11,619 nucleotides of DNA from Flavipsychrobacter stenotrophus. GTDB taxonomy: Bacteria; Bacteroidota; Bacteroidia; Chitinophagales; Chitinophagaceae. Under the pieces are notes generated by a model. The model was not told the origin of the DNA and did no database searches. It saw only the letters and a list, made by a program, of their open reading frames with translations. The position numbers were made by a program, and so were the translations under genes. Shown one piece after another: positions 1-6,209 of the stretch. The DNA lies in the NCBI GenBank assembly GCA_947379685.1, contig CANCOG010000108.1, positions 1 through 11,619 on the forward strand, in the 5' to 3' direction. Positions within the stretch are counted from its first letter, which is position 1; every line of letters starts with the position of its first letter.

Positions 1-681
1 GGTTAGGCCTCCTTCACGCAACGCCGCAATTTTTTGTTTGCTGTCTGCTGCAAAAAAGGTGATAGCGGGGTAATTGAAATTGGTCGTTTGGTGCAGCCCA
101 ACAACGCTTAGTCCATCTGAAATAATGGCCCACGGGTAGGGAGACGTGAATTTGGAAATTGAGGAAAAACCAAGCAATTGCCAGTAGGCAAGTGATTTTT
201 CGAGATCGGCTACAGGGTGGGCGAATTCCCCAAACATGCCACAGGTTTTGTTTACATATTTTTCAGGGTTAAAGTAGTCCTGCGGCGACATTTTTAACAT
301 TGTCGGGCCTGCAGGCTGTGTAAACCCTTCAATTATGTTCACCAGCGAAATTGTCAGGTCATCGGGCGACTTAAATACATACCTTTTTACCATGTCAGTT
401 GCTTTCGGCCTGAAGGTGAACTTGATTCCTTTTTGTTCCAGGTCGGCTACCACGTTTTCAATATCCTTTACGTAATACGTGAGCGCTATATATGATGCCG
501 GGTCCTTACGAAGCATAATAAGCACGGCCCCATCCGCTATCTGTATCCATGGAAATGGCCAGTCGGCACGAAATACCTCACTGAAACCCAATTTGGAATA
601 ATACTCAAAGGACTGTTCTAGGTCCGGCGTGGTAATAGTAAAAGCGGTTATTTCGCCGAGGATTGGGGTGGGAAGTTGCAT
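1..681 (-). CDS. Two-module VOC (glyoxalase/bleomycin-resistance fold) protein, 3' end outside window
   Basis: ATG at 681 opens a frame that stays open through base 1 (227 codons, no stop), so the C-terminus is missing. Two copies of the VOC fold are visible, at about residues 9-115 and 151-227+. They align without a gap at a 139-residue offset: DLE 20-22 with DLE 159-161, PFPW 42-45 with PYPW 181-184, DG 50-51 with DG 189-190. The second module has His155 and His197 where VOC enzymes usually place metal ligands. The first has Ile16 and Arg58 there, so it may be structural only. Family members include glyoxalases, dioxygenases and antibiotic-binding proteins; the substrate cannot be told from sequence. 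The gene lies 75 bp downstream of the DUF4199 gene, with neither terminator nor TAnnTTTG element between, so cotranscription is likely. Fold assignment is firm; enzymatic activity is inference. Confidence 0.85.
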   Translation of the reverse strand, partial: MQLPTPILGEITAFTITTPDLEQSFEYYSKLGFSEVFRADWPFPWIQIADGAVLIMLRKDPASYIALTYYVKDIENVVADLEQKGIKFTFRPKATDMVKRYVFKSPDDLTISLVNIIEGFTQPAGPTMLKMSPQDYFNPEKYVNKTCGMFGEFAHPVADLEKSLAYWQLLGFSSISKFTSPYPWAIISDGLSVVGLHQTTNFNYPAITFFAADSKQKIAALREGGLT

Positions 682-756
682 GATATGTTTTTATTGGTTT
701 AAAATATTAGTTTGTATTAATTGGTTTTTGGAGTGATGCTTATCAGTAATGCCTTA

Positions 757-1302
757 TTAGGCAACAGGATTTACTAGATTTTTGTCAAGGTCCTTCTTCC
801 TGCAAAGCGCTAATGCCGATATTGCCGATGCAACAATGCCAATCAAAAATACGGTGAGTGCCATAATTATAAACTGGAAGTATACATTGCCGAACATCGC
901 CTTAGCCTGCTCCATTTCTTTTAATTTGGCTTGTGCCGCTTCTGTAGGCATGGAAGCAAGAATGTGCTGTTTGCTGTAATTATAGTATTTTTCGGTAAAG
1001 CCAGGGTCAATAAATTTTACATATACAACGTCGAAAACACCAAAAGCTATTGACGGAATCAGAACGATCAGCAACCCTAACTTGAATGCCTGAAGGTAGG
1101 AAACAGTGCCTCCATTTACTTTATCACGATATTGTTTTATACCGAAGAATACAAAGATCATAGACAATATTATATTCAGGTACCCAGCCGTTTCCTGTTT
1201 ATCATAGTCGCTGGCGGACCGGAATACCGTGAAACTTAAGAAACCAGCAATTACCAGTAACAACCCGGAGTACAGTCCGTAACGAAATGCAGTTTGCTTC
1301 AT
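757..1302 (-). CDS. DUF4199 family integral membrane protein
   Basis: The 181-residue protein has four predicted membrane segments (about residues 8-28, 40-56, 72-96 and 140-166), a charged Lys/Glu/Gln-rich stretch at about 105-136 between helices 3 and 4, and a short basic tail after helix 4. This layout and length, with the opening MKQTAFRYGLYSGL and the segment GTVSYLQAFKLG, fit the Bacteroidota family DUF4199, which has no established function. The loop after helix 3 (DPGFTEKYY) looks solvent exposed. The gene sits between a membrane-anchored LuxR-type regulator upstream (90 bp) and a VOC protein downstream (75 bp), which suggests a membrane role in the same response. A TACTTTTG element 20 bp upstream of the ATG could drive it independently of the LuxR gene. 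The family call is from recognition, not a profile search. Confidence 0.83.
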   Translation of the reverse strand: MKQTAFRYGLYSGLLLVIAGFLSFTVFRSASDYDKQETAGYLNIILSMIFVFFGIKQYRDKVNGGTVSYLQAFKLGLLIVLIPSIAFGVFDVVYVKFIDPGFTEKYYNYSKQHILASMPTEAAQAKLKEMEQAKAMFGNVYFQFIIMALTVFLIGIVASAISALALCRKKDLDKNLVNPVA

Positions 1303-1322
1303 TTTTCAATTATTTTGAATCA

Positions 1323-1330
1323 CAAAAGTA
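1323..1330 (-). promoter_or_regulatory. Putative -7 element for the DUF4199 gene
   Basis: The minus strand reads TACTTTTG, an exact match to the Bacteroidota sigma-A -7 consensus TAnnTTTG. It ends 20 nt upstream of the ATG at 1302, implying a leader of roughly 14 nt. No TTG (-33 element) was found at the usual spacing, so the promoter is supported by one element only. Confidence 0.5.
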
Positions 1331-1392
1331 GATTGCCAGTGTTCTTTTTTGTTCATACTAAAGTATGAATTTACTCCTCCTTTCGGATGATT

Positions 1393-1857
1393 CTATATGA
1401 TATTCAGCTCCTTAGCTATTTTTACCGCTTCCGTTCGCCGCCGCGCATTCAACTTTACCAACAGGTTCGATATATGTGTTTTAACTGTACTTTCTGATAT
1501 GAATAATTTCTGGGCGATCTCTGCATTTGATAAACCGAGTGCTGCTTCGCAGAGTACGTCATGCTCTCTTTTGCTAATGCCCATTTGTTCGATCAGTGTT
1601 TTGTCAGCTGGCTTGGTCTCGATAACAACAGAAGGAGGCGCCAAAAGCGTTGTGTTTTCATGGTCGCTGGGAACATGCTGCACAATGACATGTTGCCGAC
1701 GGGAATACAAAATACCGATCACCAGGAACAACAATGAAAAAACGCCAACTAAGACTTCGACAGGTAAGGTGTCTTTTATTATCGCAACTTTTGCCATCTG
1801 GAACAGCACAAGACTGCACAGACAAATAATGCCAAAGGTGATGACGATATTTCGCAT
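1393..1857 (-). CDS. Membrane-anchored LuxR/GerE-type transcriptional regulator without receiver domain
   Basis: This 154-residue protein has two predicted membrane helices at its N-terminus (about 4-27 and 33-51), a polar linker (52-88) and a complete LuxR/GerE helix-turn-helix at about 90-152. The core LSNAEIAQKLFISESTVKTH (109-128) contains the scaffold and recognition helices. There is no phospho-acceptor receiver domain, unlike NarL/FixJ response regulators, so any signal must arrive through the membrane part or a partner protein. The DNA-binding domain would face the cytoplasm. ATG at 1857 was chosen because it keeps the first hydrophobic segment; an internal ATG at residue 21 would remove it. 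The DUF4199 and VOC genes follow in the same direction and are obvious candidate targets or partners. HTH assignment is near certain; the membrane topology is inferred from hydrophobicity. Confidence 0.9.
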   Translation of the reverse strand: MRNIVITFGIICLCSLVLFQMAKVAIIKDTLPVEVLVGVFSLLFLVIGILYSRRQHVIVQHVPSDHENTTLLAPPSVVIETKPADKTLIEQMGISKREHDVLCEAALGLSNAEIAQKLFISESTVKTHISNLLVKLNARRRTEAVKIAKELNII

Positions 1858-1861
1858 AAGA

Positions 1862-1869
1862 CAAATGTA
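1862..1869 (-). promoter_or_regulatory. Putative -7 element for the LuxR-type regulator
   Basis: The minus strand reads TACATTTG, an exact match to TAnnTTTG. CTG (one mismatch to the TTG -33 element) lies 19 nt further upstream at 1889-1891. Only four bases separate the element from the ATG at 1857, so transcription would start at or next to the start codon and give a leaderless or nearly leaderless mRNA. Confidence 0.5.
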
Positions 1870-1910
1870 GAAAAAGGATCCAACTTAGCAGGTCGCTGGT
1901 ATTAATAAGT

Positions 1911-1954
1911 AGGGGGCTAAAGCCACTTAAAGTGAGAATTGTCGTTCAATTGAA
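1911..1954. repeat. Cluster of three short palindromes between gldE and the LuxR gene
   Basis: Three small inverted repeats lie within 44 bp: GGCTAAAGCC (1915-1924), CACTTAAAGTG (1924-1934) and TTCAATTGAA (1945-1954). They sit upstream of the LuxR-type gene and downstream of gldE. They could be operator sites, folded RNA in the gldE 3' end, or part of a REP-like interspersed element. The minus strand after them lacks a T-run, so they do not look like a standard gldE terminator. Confidence 0.45.
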
Positions 1955-2001
1955 TGTGTTTTGCCCATTTTGGGTTTTTCCTTTTTCCTTTAGACTTAAC
2001 A

Positions 2002-3348
2002 CTAGTGCTCCTTGGGGGCCAGCGGATGTATCGTTAATTTGACCCGTTGTATGCGCATTTTATCCAATGCCATAACAGTAAACTCGTATTGCTCAAATCG
2101 CACCGACTCATTAACGGCCGCAAACCTGCCTCTTATTTCCAGAATAAGCCCAGCCAGGGAATCGCTTTCGCCCTTGCAGGCATCGAATGTATCTGATGGT
2201 TCACCAATGATGCGGCAAACATCATTTATGAGCATTTTGCCTTCAAATATGTAGGTATTGTTATCTATTTTTTTGTAATTTAGATCGTCTTCGTCAAATT
2301 CATCACGAATATCGCCGATGATCTCTTCCATTATGTCTTCCAGGGTTATGATGCCAGACGTGCCACCAAACTCATCTACCACCATAGCAAAGTGGATCCT
2401 CTTTTGTTGAAACTCCTTCAAAAGGTCCTCGATCAGTTTTCCTTCGTGTACAAAGTACGCAGGCCTTATGAGCGTATGCCAGTTGTAATCGTCTAGGTCC
2501 AGAAAAGGCAGGAAGTCCTTGGTATGAATAATACCTGCAACCTTATCGAGCGTTTCTTTATACACCGGCAGACGGGAATAGCCCGCTTCAAGGCAGTGTT
2601 TTCTCACCTCTGAGAATGACATATCATGATCTAGCGCAGTCACATCAAGCCGCGTTCTCATAATTTGTTTGGCAGTGATATTGCCAAATTTGAGAATACC
2701 CTTAAAAATATTCACCTCCTCGCGTGTTGCTGAGTGACCTACTGTCAGTTCTATTGCGTGTTCGAAATCTTCGCTGCTGATGTTGTTGGCTGATTTTGAA
2801 GATATTTTACCTTCAATGAAGCGGGTGGACGAGACCAGCATAGCACTCACTGGTCGGAAAATAACCATTAGTATTTTAATGTAAGCTGCGGAAAACAAAG
2901 CCATCCGGAGGTTATTCTGGGTGGCATATACTTTTGGTAACACCTCGCCGAACAAAACAAGCAGGAAGGTCACGCCCACTACCTGTATGAAGAAAGAAAG
3001 TAATGCACTCATTGAAGGCGGTATTATCAGCCTAATGAATACATTAGTAGTAATTACGATCGCTATGTTTATGAAATTATTGGCTACTAATATGGTGGCC
3101 AGCAACATTTTGGGTTGTTCAAGCAGTTGGGCTGCCTGCCTTGCAGAACCGCGCTCCTTTGTTTTCAGGAAAAAAATATCTTTTGCCGACAGTGAAAAGA
3201 AAGCAGTCTCAGCCCCGGCAATTACTGCGCTCATGAGCAACAGAATCAATATGGCAATGATGAGTATAGTTGCGTTTGAGGTCGAGAACCCCCCCGTTGC
3301 CTGTAATAGTAAAGAGGTAAAATGGTCGCCTTCAGGTAATCCTTCCAA
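2002..3348 (-). CDS. gldE: GldE-type CNNM/CBS/CorC-domain membrane protein
   Basis: The 448-residue protein has the full architecture of the HlyC/CorC (CNNM) family. A DUF21 membrane domain spans about 28-195 with the conserved AETAFFSLS (46-54) and GEVLPK (134-139). A CBS pair spans about 225-345, ending in DEFGGTSGIITLEDIMEEII (325-344). A CorC_HlyC domain follows at about 360-440. Family members are linked to Mg2+/Co2+ transport or efflux. In Flavobacterium the orthologous GldE is associated with gliding motility, but orthologues also occur in non-gliding Bacteroidota, so motility should not be assumed. The start is TTG: an in-frame TGA lies two codons upstream, and the first in-frame ATG (residue 39) falls inside the first membrane helix. 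The neighbour mutY is typical for gldE; gldD, often next to it, is missing here. Confidence 0.88.
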   Translation of the reverse strand: MEGLPEGDHFTSLLLQATGGFSTSNATILIIAILILLLMSAVIAGAETAFFSLSAKDIFFLKTKERGSARQAAQLLEQPKMLLATILVANNFINIAIVITTNVFIRLIIPPSMSALLSFFIQVVGVTFLLVLFGEVLPKVYATQNNLRMALFSAAYIKILMVIFRPVSAMLVSSTRFIEGKISSKSANNISSEDFEHAIELTVGHSATREEVNIFKGILKFGNITAKQIMRTRLDVTALDHDMSFSEVRKHCLEAGYSRLPVYKETLDKVAGIIHTKDFLPFLDLDDYNWHTLIRPAYFVHEGKLIEDLLKEFQQKRIHFAMVVDEFGGTSGIITLEDIMEEIIGDIRDEFDEDDLNYKKIDNNTYIFEGKMLINDVCRIIGEPSDTFDACKGESDSLAGLILEIRGRFAAVNESVRFEQYEFTVMALDKMRIQRVKLTIHPLAPKEH

Positions 3349-3372
3349 TGGTCAAAAATTTGGTGAACGTAT

Positions 3373-3380
3373 CAAAATTA
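3373..3380 (-). promoter_or_regulatory. Putative -7 element for gldE
   Basis: The minus strand reads TAATTTTG, matching TAnnTTTG, 24 nt upstream of the TTG start. A TTG lies at 3396-3398, but the 15-nt spacer is shorter than usual. The position downstream of the mutY terminator supports an independent gldE transcript. Confidence 0.42.
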
Positions 3381-3462
3381 AAAAAAGGAACGGAACAAAA
3401 AAATGTCCCTTTCTTTAAGTGGGAAAAAAATATGCTAATTAGTTTTTAGTAACCGTATTCCG

Positions 3463-3491
3463 AAAAAAAATCCCCCTTAACATTAGAGGGA
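3463..3491 (-). terminator. Intrinsic terminator of mutY
   Basis: Read on the minus strand, the RNA folds as UCCCUCU / AGGGGGA (7 bp including one U-G pair) with a 7-nt loop, followed directly by eight U residues. It begins 37 nt after the mutY stop and faces the mutY transcript, separating it from gldE. Confidence 0.8.
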
Positions 3492-3528
3492 GCAGCTTCA
3501 GAATACAGGAATCGCAAACCAAATGAAA

Positions 3529-4605
3529 TTAAAAGTATAAATTATTTCTCAAAAAAGAAAGAACTGTTTTTGGGAACGCCAGGTTTTTCAGCTCACTGAC
3601 TGGTATCCAGGCTCCATCTCTCATTGTACAATCTGGTTTTTCCTGAAAATCCACTGTGAAAAAAGTACTCTGGATAATTCTGTGCGTTAGTCGTTGGGTG
3701 CCCTTTCCTGCAAATTCAATACTTTTCGCCGGAAATCCGCAGTCAATGAATTGTTGGTTTGTTAATAGTGCCTGCCGGTCCAGAGTGCTGCTATGTTCAA
3801 TAAGAAAAGGTTCGTGCAGATTTTCCCAGATGTCTCGTTCAGTCCTTTTTTGCAACCAAAGGTGGTTATTCCATTTCAGAACTATGTAATGAAAATAACG
3901 GGTAGTGACAACCAGCTTCTTGCTTTTTACAGGAAGCAGACCGGTTAAGCCCTGCTTGAAGCCAAGGCAATATTTTTGCAGGGGGCACTGATGACAATGC
4001 GGGTTACGGGGAGCGCATACAGTTGCTCCAAGATCCATAATGGCCTGGTTATAGCCCTGGCTTTGGCCTTCAGGCAATAGTACCTGAGCGAGCGTAGCAA
4101 ATGTATTTTTTCCTTCGGTTGTATCGATAGGGGTATCGATACCGAAATATCGGGAAAGCACCCGGTATACGTTGCCATCCACAACAGCATGTGGCAGGCC
4201 AAATGCGAATGAAGCAATTGCCGCCGCAGTATATGGGCCAATTCCTTTTAAGGCAACAATTCCATCGTAATTATTAGGGAAAATGCCACCCAGTTCGTTG
4301 GCAATGTATCTGGCCGTTGCCAGCATATTCTTGCACCGGTTATAGTAGCCCAGTCCTTGCCATATCCTGAATACTTCTTCATCAGGAGCCGAAGCGAGGT
4401 TTCCAATGGTCGGGTAGGTTTCCGTAAACCGCGTGTAGTAGGGTAGCCCTTGCAATGCGCGCGTTTGCTGCAAAATAATTTCCGACAGCCATATTTTGTA
4501 CGGATCGCTTTCACTTTTCCAGGGCAGGCTCCGGTCATTGTCGTTTTCGTGCCAGTCAAGTAGTTGGGTAGTGAAGTAGTTTTTGACCGTTTTTGAAGCC
4601 TCCAT
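3529..4605 (-). CDS. mutY: A/G-specific adenine DNA glycosylase MutY
   Basis: MutY removes adenine mispaired with 8-oxoguanine (base excision repair). The 358-residue protein has the expected length and parts. The N-terminal glycosylase domain carries SEIILQQTR with catalytic Glu42. The helix-hairpin-helix LKGIGPYTAAA (119-129) is followed by VVDGNV with catalytic Asp143. A [4Fe-4S] cluster loop follows with Cys197, Cys204, Cys207 and Cys213 in C-X6-C-X2-C-X5-C spacing. Residues from about 233 form the NUDIX-like domain that recognises 8-oxoG; its RLTH (305-308) sits where the FSH loop occurs in well-studied MutY proteins, with the key His308 retained. The ATG at 4605 gives the normal MutY N-terminus. 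It is divergent from the transketolase gene and ends in its own terminator upstream of gldE. Confidence 0.96.
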   Translation of the reverse strand: MEASKTVKNYFTTQLLDWHENDNDRSLPWKSESDPYKIWLSEIILQQTRALQGLPYYTRFTETYPTIGNLASAPDEEVFRIWQGLGYYNRCKNMLATARYIANELGGIFPNNYDGIVALKGIGPYTAAAIASFAFGLPHAVVDGNVYRVLSRYFGIDTPIDTTEGKNTFATLAQVLLPEGQSQGYNQAIMDLGATVCAPRNPHCHQCPLQKYCLGFKQGLTGLLPVKSKKLVVTTRYFHYIVLKWNNHLWLQKRTERDIWENLHEPFLIEHSSTLDRQALLTNQQFIDCGFPAKSIEFAGKGTQRLTHRIIQSTFFTVDFQEKPDCTMRDGAWIPVSELKNLAFPKTVLSFLRNNLYF

Positions 4606-4612
4606 TTGGGTG

Positions 4613-4619
4613 CAAAATA
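4613..4619 (-). promoter_or_regulatory. Possible -7 element for mutY
   Basis: The minus strand reads TATTTTG, the TAnnTTTG consensus with one spacer base missing, ending 7 nt before the mutY ATG. If used, the leader would be very short. No -33 TTG was seen at the right distance, so support is weak. Confidence 0.3.
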
Positions 4620-4670
4620 CGGAAAGTAGGGTTATCCTAATTTACATGCCAATAAATGCCGCCGAACGCC

Positions 4671-4678
4671 TATTTTTG
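4671..4678 (+). promoter_or_regulatory. Putative -7 element for the transketolase N-subunit gene
   Basis: TATTTTTG exactly matches TAnnTTTG and ends 19 nt upstream of the ATG at 4698, implying a leader of about 13 nt. No convincing TTG is present 17-23 nt upstream. It shares the 92-bp divergent intergenic region with mutY. Confidence 0.5.
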
Positions 4679-4697
4679 CAGCCAATTTCATTCATAA

Positions 4698-5540
4698 ATG
4701 AACAGCATTAACCTGACAGAAATGGCTACGCAGGTGCGCCGCGATATAGTGCGCATGGTACATAAAGTGCAAAGTGGTCACCCCGGTGGCTCACTTGGCT
4801 GTACCGATTTTCTCACAGCACTGTATTTCAATATCATGGACCGCAAACCGGGCTTTGATATGGATGGTGTGGGCGAGGATATTTTCTTCTTATCTAACGG
4901 GCACATTTCGCCTGTGTTTTATAGTATTCTGGCGCGCAGTGGTTACTTTCCGGTAAGCGAGCTGGCTACGTTCCGTCATATCAATTCCAGGCTACAGGGG
5001 CATCCTGCTACCCATGAACATTTGCCGGGAGTAAGGATTGCCAGCGGATCGCTGGGGCAGGGGATGAGTGTTGCTGCTGGTGCTGCATTGGCCAAGAAAA
5101 TGAACAATGATGATCATATCGTTTATACGTTACATGGCGATGGCGAGCTTCAGGAAGGCCAAAACTGGGAGGCGATCATGTTTGCTGCACACCATAAGAT
5201 TGACAACCTGATCTCAACCATTGATTACAATGGTCAGCAGATCGATGGTTCTACGAAGCAGGTAATGGATCTCGGTGACCTGGGGGCCAAGTTTACGGCT
5301 TTTGGCTGGCTTGTTATGGAAATGGACGGTAACGACATGGCCGATGTACTCAAGGTGATGGCAGAAGCAAAAGCCGCCTCTGGAAACGGTAAGCCAATTT
5401 GCATATTGATGAAAACTGTGATGGGGAAGGGGGTCAGCTTTATGGAAGGGACTCACGAATGGCATGGCATTGCCCCTAGCGATAAACAACTGGAAGAGGC
5501 ACTGGGTATGTTGCCTGTTTCTTCTTTTGGTGATTATTAA
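4698..5540 (+). CDS. Transketolase, N-terminal (thiamine diphosphate-binding) subunit
   Basis: Transketolase moves two-carbon units between sugar phosphates in the non-oxidative pentose phosphate pathway. This 280-residue protein covers only the N-terminal TPP-binding domain, the usual size of the split form. Visible features are SGHPGGS (26-32), SNGHISP (67-73), GHP (101-103), the TPP/Mg2+ motif beginning HGDGELQEG (146-154) and closing at DYNG (Asn178), and EWHG (254-257) near the end. The stop is genuine: the pyrimidine-binding and C-terminal domains do not continue in any frame downstream, so the catalytic partner must be encoded elsewhere. A hairpin terminator follows 40 bp after the stop, and the next gene is an unrelated lipoprotein. 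Alternatives such as a 1-deoxyxylulose-5-phosphate synthase fragment are much less likely given these motifs. Confidence 0.93.
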   Translation: MNSINLTEMATQVRRDIVRMVHKVQSGHPGGSLGCTDFLTALYFNIMDRKPGFDMDGVGEDIFFLSNGHISPVFYSILARSGYFPVSELATFRHINSRLQGHPATHEHLPGVRIASGSLGQGMSVAAGAALAKKMNNDDHIVYTLHGDGELQEGQNWEAIMFAAHHKIDNLISTIDYNGQQIDGSTKQVMDLGDLGAKFTAFGWLVMEMDGNDMADVLKVMAEAKAASGNGKPICILMKTVMGKGVSFMEGTHEWHGIAPSDKQLEEALGMLPVSSFGDY

Positions 5541-5580
5541 CAATATTATTGTGCATACAGCGTTCACTGATTGCTACTTC

Positions 5581-5607
5581 ACGGGTCAGCCAGGCTGGTT
5601 GACCCGT
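5581..5607 (+). terminator. Hairpin terminator after the transketolase N-subunit gene
   Basis: Two 13-nt arms, ACGGGTCAGCCAG and CTGGTTGACCCGT, pair with a single G-U wobble around one central G; the real loop would be slightly larger. The stem is followed by TTGTTG, a short and impure U-tract. It begins 40 nt after the stop codon. The stem is strong but the tail is weak, so termination may be incomplete. Confidence 0.65.
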
Positions 5608-5657
5608 TTGTTGATGGAAATGAACCCAGCTATACGGCGGAAAATGGCATTAAATAG

Positions 5658-6128
5658 ATGGCCGGTAAGGCCACAGTAGGCATTAAACTCATGATTATGA
5701 AAGCCGCGGTTGTAGTTTTATTCGTGTTTTTTATAGCAATGAGTTGCCTTAATACTTCCTGTAAAAGAAAGGAAGTAATTGAGACCCAGCTAACCCGCCT
5801 GCAACACAAATGGAAGCTTACAAAATCGGCTACCGATGACAATGGGAGTGGAGTAATAGATGGCTACGAGATTCATCCGGTGGATGCCGGACTCGATGAT
5901 GAAATCGAGTTCAAGGCCGATTTTACTGGTTCACAAGTAGTAATTATTAATGGAGCCACGAATACTTTCCCCTTTACCTGGAGTATGGATTCAAAGGATT
6001 CTATTACAAGAGTAGGAGTTGGGCACAACACAGTCGTGTATTTTCTGGCTGATATTTCGTCTTCCAGCATGGAACTGGTGTCAAAATCATCAGGAATTTT
6101 AGTAGCTTACTTTTATAGCAGGAAATAA
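5658..6128 (+). CDS. Small putative lipoprotein, possibly lipocalin-like
   Basis: The longest reading is 156 residues from ATG 5658, but the start is more likely ATG 5691 or 5697. Translation from 5697 gives MKAAVVVLFVFFIAMSC, a normal basic-plus-hydrophobic signal peptide, and the 5658 ATG lies within a small TGGCC/GGCCA hairpin. Cys30 and Cys35 (long numbering) are candidate lipidation sites, with LNTSC followed by KRKE a loose Bacteroidota lipobox. The mature part is about 120 residues, acidic and beta-rich. Its opening LQHKWKLTKSATDDNGSGVI resembles the start of lipocalin-like domains in small Bacteroidota lipoproteins; this is pattern recognition only. No catalytic motif is visible. No TAnnTTTG element was found upstream, so readthrough from the transketolase gene may express it. 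It converges on the acyl-CoA dehydrogenase gene. Confidence 0.7.
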   Translation: MAGKATVGIKLMIMKAAVVVLFVFFIAMSCLNTSCKRKEVIETQLTRLQHKWKLTKSATDDNGSGVIDGYEIHPVDAGLDDEIEFKADFTGSQVVIINGATNTFPFTWSMDSKDSITRVGVGHNTVVYFLADISSSSMELVSKSSGILVAYFYSRK

Positions 6129-6154
6129 AGTAGTCATAATAAAATATAAAAGGT

Positions 6155-6187
6155 AAGGGGTTAATAAACGACGTTTATTAACCCCTT
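6155..6187. terminator. Bidirectional terminator between convergent genes
   Basis: A perfect 16-bp inverted repeat (AAGGGGTTAATAAACG and its complement) surrounds a single A at 6171. It starts 27 bp after the lipoprotein stop and ends 23 bp before the end of the acyl-CoA dehydrogenase gene. T-rich sequence follows on each strand, though neither tail is an unbroken T-run. Position and symmetry suggest it ends both transcripts. Confidence 0.78.
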
Positions 6188-6209
6188 TGCTATTGTATTG
6201 AATATTATC

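Noticed and set aside
1397..1870. 157-codon plus-strand frame opposite the LuxR-type gene
   Set aside because: It is the antisense shadow of a clearly conserved coding region and its translation has no recognisable domain or sensible composition.
1964..1979. Plus-strand hairpin CCCA-TTT-TGGG followed by TTTTT
   Set aside because: The four-base-pair stem is weak and no plus-strand gene lies upstream for it to terminate.
2921..3418. 165-codon plus-strand frame opposite the start of gldE
   Set aside because: It overlaps the conserved DUF21 domain of gldE on the other strand, has no family resemblance and runs into the mutY/gldE spacer.
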